Shown piece after piece: positions 6,303-10,062 of a stretch of DNA of 10,062 bases. The stretch's first letter is position 1; each line of letters begins with the position of its first letter. The position numbers and the translations under genes were made by a program. The DNA is taken from positions 1-10,062 of the forward strand of contig JADJUV010000124.1 of NCBI GenBank assembly GCA_016716885.1, written 5' to 3'. The DNA comes from Candidatus Trichofilum aggregatum (lineage in GTDB: Bacteria; Chloroflexota; Anaerolineae; Promineifilales; Promineifilaceae). Under the pieces are notes generated by a model. It saw only the letters and a list, made by a program, of their open reading frames with translations. It was not told where the DNA came from and made no database searches.

Positions 6303-7325
6303 ATGCCTTTAAAACCCATTCTCGCCGAAGTCATCAACCGCCGCGACCTCACCTTTGCCCAGGCGGCCGAGGCCATGAACATCATCATGGACGGGCTGGC
6401 GACCCCGGCCCAGATTGGCAGTTATCTGACCGCGCTCCGTATGAAGGGGGAGACGGTGGACGAAATCGCCGGGAGTGCCAAGGCGATGCGCGACCATGTC
6501 GTGCCGGTGCATGTGCCCTTGCAACCGGGCGAAATCCTCATGGACATTGTGGGTACGGGCGGGGATGGGCGGCATACGTTCAACATTTCCACCACCTCGG
6601 CGTTTGTCATCGCGGCCGCGCACCAAAAAGTCGCCAAACACGGCAACCGTGCCGCCAGCAGTCGCAGTGGCTCGGCTGATGTGCTCATGGCGCTGGGGGC
6701 GAATCTGGAGCTAAACCCGGAGCAGGTGGCCGAATGTGTGCAAGAAGTGGGCATCGGCTTCCTGTACGCCGTCAAACACCATCCGGCCATGCGCTTCGCC
6801 ATTGGGGCGCGCCGCGAGATGGGGCAACGCACCATTTTCAACGTGTTGGGGCCGCTCACCAACCCTGCCGGAGCCACCCATCAGGTGTTGGGGGTGTATG
6901 ATCCGGCGCTCACCGAGGTGATGGCGCGGGTGTTGGCCTCGTTGGGGTCCGCGGCCGCGCTCGTGGTGCATGGGGCCGATGGGCTGGACGAACTCTCGAC
7001 CACCGGCCCCAACCAGATCAGTTATCTCAAGGCTGGGCAGGTGACAAACCAGACCTTCGATCCCCAGGAGCTTGGCCTGCGCCGGGCGACGCTGGACGAG
7101 TTTATCGGGGGGACGCCGGAAGAGAATGCTGTCATCACCCGCGCCATTCTCAGCGGGGCCGACCAGGGGGCGCGGCGGGATGTGGTGTTGCTGAACAGCG
7201 CGGCCGCGCTCTGTCTGGATGATTTGGATTGGCACCAAGGGCTGGCGCGGGCCAAAGAGGCGATTGATAGCGGCCGCGCCCTGGCCCCTGGACGCCTGAA
7301 ACCATCAAGACACACCTCTGAGTAG
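6303..7325 (+). CDS. trpD: Anthranilate phosphoribosyltransferase
   Basis: TrpD joins anthranilate to phosphoribosyl pyrophosphate, the second step of tryptophan synthesis. Motifs: helical N-terminal domain (LTFAQAAEAMNIIMDGLATPAQIGSYL), GTGGD at residues 84-88 (phosphoribosyl pyrophosphate loop), FNISTTSAFV, KHGNR at 112-116 followed by SSRSGSADVLMALG, HHPAMR, and RTIFNVLGPLTNPA. The length of 340 residues from the ATG at 6303 is normal. I prefer this start over an in-frame ATG at 6237 because GAGGAG lies 6 bases upstream and the family N-terminus begins here; the extra 22 codons would read through the inverted repeat. It is last gene of the operon seen here. Three of its four GCGGCCGC sites encode Ala-Ala-Ala; the one at 7270 is read in another frame. 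Confidence 0.97.
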   Translation: MPLKPILAEVINRRDLTFAQAAEAMNIIMDGLATPAQIGSYLTALRMKGETVDEIAGSAKAMRDHVVPVHVPLQPGEILMDIVGTGGDGRHTFNISTTSAFVIAAAHQKVAKHGNRAASSRSGSADVLMALGANLELNPEQVAECVQEVGIGFLYAVKHHPAMRFAIGARREMGQRTIFNVLGPLTNPAGATHQVLGVYDPALTEVMARVLASLGSAAALVVHGADGLDELSTTGPNQISYLKAGQVTNQTFDPQELGLRRATLDEFIGGTPEENAVITRAILSGADQGARRDVVLLNSAAALCLDDLDWHQGLARAKEAIDSGRALAPGRLKPSRHTSE

Positions 7326-7332
7326 GAGCCAG

Positions 7333-7364
7333 CCGCCCTAACTGACGGGGTTTGGTTGAGGGCG
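7333..7364 (+). other. Hairpin after trpD, possible operon end
   Basis: CGCCCT and AAC (7335-7342) can pair with GTT and AGGGCG (7355-7364), with one bulged G. No T-run follows, so it is at best a weak or factor-dependent end. The rest of the 160-base gap (7365-7470) shows no gene; it is C/T-rich before the next promoter. Confidence 0.35.
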
Positions 7365-7473
7365 CAGCTTTAGGTTCGGTGGGCGAGAGAAATACTCTGA
7401 AACCTCAGCTCGGTCTGAACTCTAAAACTCAGTTCATTTCCTGAAACCCTGTCACCCTCTCACCCTTTGGGGT

Positions 7474-7479
7474 TATAAT
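7474..7479 (+). promoter_or_regulatory. -10 box of the glycosyltransferase gene, likely leaderless
   Basis: A perfect TATAAT lies 6 bases before the ATG at 7486. Transcription would therefore begin at or next to the start codon. No convincing -35 is present at the normal spacing (7450-7456 is a poor match), and no Shine-Dalgarno exists. Confidence 0.6.
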
Positions 7480-7485
7480 CCGCAC

Positions 7486-8373
7486 ATGTCTACCCCAACC
7501 CTGCGCCAACGATTGGGTGATCTTTATCACCGTTTACACCAGACCGCGACCACCGGGCGGCTCAATCCATTACTGAAACCCGTACATAGTGGCTTGATCG
7601 CTCTGGAATTGGCCGCCGAAAGGCAACTCGACCGCCTTCGTCCAGGCGAAGAACCGTCCCCTCATCTGGCCGAGTTGACCGTTCTGATCAAAACGTTTGA
7701 ACGGCCCTACGCCACCAACCTGCTTCTGGAAAGTATCCGGCGGTTTTACCCACAACTGCCCATCATTGTGGTAGATGACAGCCGCCACCCAACCCGGTTC
7801 GCGGCCGCGACGCAAACCATTTTCATGCCTTACGACAGCGGCCTCTCCGCCGGGCGCATGGCCGGTCTGGAACACATCCACACCCGCTACACCTTACTCC
7901 TCGACGACGATTACGTCTTTTACCGCCACACCCGCATCAGTTCGGCCCTCTCCCTCATGGTGCAACATCCCGAAATTGACATCATGGGGGGTACACTCGT
8001 TTACCTGCCATTTTATACCACCACTAATTACCGCCGGGCGGCTCTTTACAAAACAGACGTTCCCCCGGTGCATCCGCTGGGCAGTAAGATTGGTGGTCTG
8101 ACCGTCATGGATAAAGTGGCTAACTTCTTTATCGCCCAGACAGATCGGCTCAAATTGGTCGGGTGGGATACCCAGTTAAAACTCATGGAACACGCCGAAT
8201 TTTTCACCCGCGCACGCGGCATCCTGACCACCGTCTATAATCCTCAGATGCGCTGTCTGCATGTCCGTACCCCGTTCGACAAGGTTTACATGAAAGGCCG
8301 CAATAATTACCTGCCCTATGTGGTTTTCTTGCAGAGAAGATACCAAAAAGCACCGCATGAGATTGACACGTGA
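7486..8373 (+). CDS. GT-A glycosyltransferase resembling the B4GALNT (GT12) type
   Basis: The protein has 295 residues with a basic, helical N-terminus (about 1-62) and a GT-A domain. Motifs: LTVLIKTFERP (about 64-74), SIRRFYPQLPIIVVDDS (Asp97-Asp98-Ser99, nucleotide-binding), MPYDSGLSAGRMAG, and LLLDDDYVF with Asp140-142 as the metal-binding DxD. Then come DIMGGTLVYLPF and GGLTVMDKVANFFIAQTDRL with VGWDTQLKLMEHAEFF, where Glu would be the likely catalytic acid region. This order (KTF.RP, SIRRFYP, DDS, G..AGR, DDD.VF, V.NFF.A.TD, H.EFF) is that of vertebrate GM2/GD2 synthase-type enzymes as I remember them, and more generally of family 2-like transferases. Donor and acceptor are unknown. No signal peptide or membrane span is visible, so it would act at the cytoplasmic face. 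The gene has its own -10 box. Confidence 0.85.
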   Translation: MSTPTLRQRLGDLYHRLHQTATTGRLNPLLKPVHSGLIALELAAERQLDRLRPGEEPSPHLAELTVLIKTFERPYATNLLLESIRRFYPQLPIIVVDDSRHPTRFAAATQTIFMPYDSGLSAGRMAGLEHIHTRYTLLLDDDYVFYRHTRISSALSLMVQHPEIDIMGGTLVYLPFYTTTNYRRAALYKTDVPPVHPLGSKIGGLTVMDKVANFFIAQTDRLKLVGWDTQLKLMEHAEFFTRARGILTTVYNPQMRCLHVRTPFDKVYMKGRNNYLPYVVFLQRRYQKAPHEIDT

Positions 8374-8374
8374 A

Positions 8375-8468
8375 GCAGCATTTCAGCTTGTCAGCATTTC
8401 AGCTTGTCAGCTTTTGTGCTGACTGGCTGACCGGCTGACTAGCTTCTTAGCTGACCGACTGACAAGCT
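8375..8468. repeat. CAGCTTGTCAG tandem units and complementary CTGAC units forming nested hairpins
   Basis: TTTCAGCTTGTCAGC occurs twice with a 16-base period (8381-8395, 8397-8411). It is followed after a 6-base loop by GCTGAC-type units (8418 on, about five imperfect copies). AGCTTGTCAG (8385-8394 and 8401-8410) is perfectly complementary to CTGACAAGCT (8459-8468), and GTCAGC (8406-8411) to GCTGAC (8418-8423). The repeat starts right after the glycosyltransferase stop codon and ends 5 bases before the next Shine-Dalgarno (AAAGGA, 8474-8479). Confidence 0.82.
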
Positions 8469-8485
8469 CCCCAAAGGAACCTCCC

Positions 8486-9562
8486 ATGTCCACCGAAATT
8501 GCCCAATCCCTAACCCAACTCCTAGACCTGACCCGCCGTACCCCAGAGGCCATCTTCCCCTTTGACTTGAATAAAGACCGTATCGTCATTTTTTCGGATT
8601 TGCATAAAGGGGCACGCAATGGGGCCGATGATTTCCGCGCCGCCGAGCGTGCCTATCACGCCGCCCTGTCCTACTATATGTACAAAGGCTACACCCTGAT
8701 TGTGCTGGGGGATGCTGAGGAGTTGTGGGAAGAGCGGCCGCAAGCTGTGATGGACGCCTACCAACACACAATGAAGTTGGAAGCCCGGTTCCACCTTGAG
8801 AAGCGATACCACCGGGTATGGGGCAACCATGACGACGTGTGGCAGTTCCCGGATGCCGTGCAAACCCATTTGCACCCGTTCTACCCCGGTTTGCGCGTGT
8901 GGGAAGGGCTGATCTTGCAGGTGAAAGAGCAGGAACAAATCCAAGGCGAATTGTTCATGGTGCATGGTCACCAGGGTACGCTGGAAAGTGACCGGTTTTC
9001 GAACTTTTCGCGCTGGGCGGTGCGGAACTTATGGCGGCCCATCCAACGGCTGTTCAACATTAGCCTGAACACCCCGGCCAATGATTCACGCTTGCGCACC
9101 CAGCACGACCAGGCGTTGTATCGCTGGGCCGTGGAACAGGCCGGGTTAATCCTCATCGTGGGACACACCCACCGGCCGGTGTTTAAGGCCAAAGCGCACA
9201 TGGCCCAGATCGAGGATCAGATTAAGGCGCATGAGGCATTGCTCGCGGCCGCGGCCCCCGAAGAACGTTCCGCCATCATCGAACGTCTGGCCGAGTTCCA
9301 CGCCGAGATGGAATGGGTCAAAACCCAGGAGCGCCAAAAACCTCAAGAAAGCGGCCTCGACCAGACCGTACCCTGTTACTTCAATAGCGGCTGCTGCTGC
9401 TTCTCCGATGGCGACATCACCGGGCTAGAGCTAGCCGATGGGCACATCCGCCTCGTGCGTTGGCCCGACAAAGACGACAAACCCCGCCGCCACATCCTCG
9501 AATCGGCCAAGATTACAGATGTGCTGGCCGAAGCCCAGGCCAAACGGCAGGCCGCGTTATAA
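8486..9562 (+). CDS. Calcineurin-like metallophosphoesterase
   Basis: The 358-residue protein has the five blocks of the two-metal phosphoesterase fold. These are DLH (Asp38, His40 in FSDLHKG), GD (Asp76 in VLGDAEELWEE), GNHDD (Asn114, His115, Asp116), HGH (His160, His162 in MVHGHQG) and GHTH (His227, His229 in VGHTHRP). The site therefore looks complete. Between about 236 and 285 is a charged helical insert (rich in Ala, Glu, Lys) that may form a coiled coil, and near residues 295-307 comes a cysteine cluster (SGCCCFSDGD). The order resembles LpxH and other UDP-sugar or nucleotide phosphoesterases, but the insert and length argue against a simple LpxH assignment. The substrate is unknown. 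ATG at 8486 follows AAAGGA. The gene follows the glycosyltransferase by 112 bases of hairpin repeat. Confidence 0.9.
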   Translation: MSTEIAQSLTQLLDLTRRTPEAIFPFDLNKDRIVIFSDLHKGARNGADDFRAAERAYHAALSYYMYKGYTLIVLGDAEELWEERPQAVMDAYQHTMKLEARFHLEKRYHRVWGNHDDVWQFPDAVQTHLHPFYPGLRVWEGLILQVKEQEQIQGELFMVHGHQGTLESDRFSNFSRWAVRNLWRPIQRLFNISLNTPANDSRLRTQHDQALYRWAVEQAGLILIVGHTHRPVFKAKAHMAQIEDQIKAHEALLAAAAPEERSAIIERLAEFHAEMEWVKTQERQKPQESGLDQTVPCYFNSGCCCFSDGDITGLELADGHIRLVRWPDKDDKPRRHILESAKITDVLAEAQAKRQAAL

Positions 9563-9602
9563 AAAAGAGCTGACAGGTTTCCGAAAACCTGTCAGCTCTT
9601 TT
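9563..9602. terminator. Perfect 18-bp terminator after the phosphoesterase gene
   Basis: AAAAGAGCTGACAGGTTT (9563-9580) is the exact reverse complement of 9585-9602, with the loop CCGA. The flanking A- and T-runs let it work in either direction. It begins at the base after the stop codon TAA (9560-9562). Confidence 0.92.
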
Positions 9603-9766
9603 AGACCATACCGAAAATAGTTATATCTCACCTATAGCTCCCCTCTATATCTTGATATAAAGCTTTTCCTCCTGTGAGCGGTTTAAATAAAGTTGACTGT
9701 ATACGCTGTGGCCTGGCGCGGCCGCGTAAATTCCACCGTTGTTAACCGTACACAAGGAGGTTCGAT
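9603..9766 (+). promoter_or_regulatory. AT-rich upstream region of the DUF1328 gene
   Basis: This is the most AT-rich gap in the window. TTGACT (9693-9698) is a fair -35, but no good -10 follows at 16-18 bases; TATACG overlaps it at 9700-9705 and TAAATT is 28 bases away (9727-9732), so the promoter position stays open. A CGCGGCCGCG palindrome lies at 9717-9726, one of the few non-coding copies. The region ends in a strong Shine-Dalgarno, AAGGAGG (9754-9760). Confidence 0.4.
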
Positions 9767-9976
9767 ATGTTACAGTGGGCTATTGTTGCGCTCGTTATTT
9801 CGCTGATTGCCGGTGCTCTGGGGTTTACAGGGGTAGCCAAAGGCGCGGCCCAGGCGGCCAAAATCTTTTTTGCCATTTTCCTGGTCATTGCTTTGGGGCT
9901 GTTCCTGTTATTACTTCTAGGGGTTGATCTGGCAACCTCAACGGCTCTTTGGTTGCCTGCGCTTTACAGCGTTTAA
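9767..9976 (+). CDS. DUF1328 (YtjA-like) small membrane protein
   Basis: A 69-residue, very hydrophobic protein. It starts MLQWAIVALVISLIAGALGF, matching the YtjA family opening (M-x-x-W/G-x-I...IA..LGFxG), then GVAKGAAQAAKIFFAIF, also family-like. There are two membrane spans, about residues 3-22 and 29-53. The C-terminal tail (LATSTALWLPALYSV) is longer than in short family members. The function of the family is unknown. The start at 9767 is fixed by AAGGAGG 6 bases upstream. An overlapping frame from 9739 is a shadow. Confidence 0.88.
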   Translation: MLQWAIVALVISLIAGALGFTGVAKGAAQAAKIFFAIFLVIALGLFLLLLLGVDLATSTALWLPALYSV

Positions 9977-9993
9977 GGTAACTTAGCTGAACC

Positions 9994-10056
9994 AGTGCCT
10001 GGCACGGGGCAAAACCACCTCAACTGCCCCCAACCCACTGCCCCGTGCCAGGCACT
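9994..10056. repeat. Perfect 18-bp inverted repeat at the right edge
   Basis: AGTGCCTGGCACGGGGCA (9994-10011) is the exact reverse complement of 10039-10056, with a 27-base loop that itself holds a partial copy (AACTGCCCC). Each arm also contains the small palindrome TGCCTGGCA. No T-run follows within the window, so it is more like a dispersed intergenic palindrome than a standard terminator. Confidence 0.85.
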
Positions 10057-10062
10057 ACCAGC

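Noticed and set aside
8968..9346. Antisense open frames over the phosphoesterase gene
   Set aside because: These are shadows of a GC-rich coding sequence with all metal-binding motifs on the plus strand.
9739..9927. Alternative small protein overlapping the DUF1328 gene
   Set aside because: It is in a shifted frame, while the frame from 9767 has the ribosome binding site and a recognisable family.

Overview
The window looks like a chromosomal segment of a GC-rich environmental bacterium, most likely a Chloroflexota (Anaerolineae-like) lineage. This is inferred from the style of the trp genes, a T-box leader outside classical Firmicutes context, a GxxExxY gene bounded by repeats, and repeat-rich intergenic gaps. 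No rRNA or marker gene is present to prove the taxon.

Layout. Positions 1-182 (minus strand) hold the start of a lipoprotein gene with its own promoter at 191-220. A strong divergent promoter (293-321) reads rightward into a complete tRNA-Trp-sensing T-box leader (about 328-718). The leader ends in a terminator and controls a tryptophan operon: trpE (849-2411), trpS (2502-3512), trpG (3615-4178), a GxxExxY gene (4333-5139) inside a repeat-bounded, possibly mobile unit (4186-5306), a metallo-beta-lactamase-fold hydrolase (5310-6233) and trpD (6303-7325). TrpE and TrpG form anthranilate synthase, TrpD makes the next intermediate, and TrpS charges tRNA-Trp. Uncharged tRNA-Trp read by the T-box would therefore raise both supply and charging of tryptophan. 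trpC, trpF, trpB and trpA are not here. trpE is broken by two frameshifts (near 996-998 and 1692-1695) that restore the original frame, more likely sequence errors than real decay.

Downstream lie a B4GALNT-like glycosyltransferase (7486-8373) with a -10 box so close to its ATG that a leaderless mRNA is likely, a calcineurin-like metallophosphoesterase (8486-9562) ending in an 18-bp perfect terminator, and a 69-residue DUF1328 membrane protein (9767-9976). A perfect 18-bp inverted repeat (9994-10056) closes the window.

Three patterns stand out beyond the genes. (1) The octamer GCGGCCGC occurs 19 times, 14 of them as the 10-mer CGCGGCCGCG, resembling the HIP1 palindrome of cyanobacteria but with a different core. 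(2) Several intergenic gaps (777-830, 2410-2481, 3516-3598, 8375-8468, 6236-6277) are filled by short tandem units arranged as long imperfect hairpins just upstream of a ribosome binding site, with a different unit in most gaps. (3) The GxxExxY gene is bounded by 27-bp inverted repeats, and both of its ends are partially duplicated in tandem.
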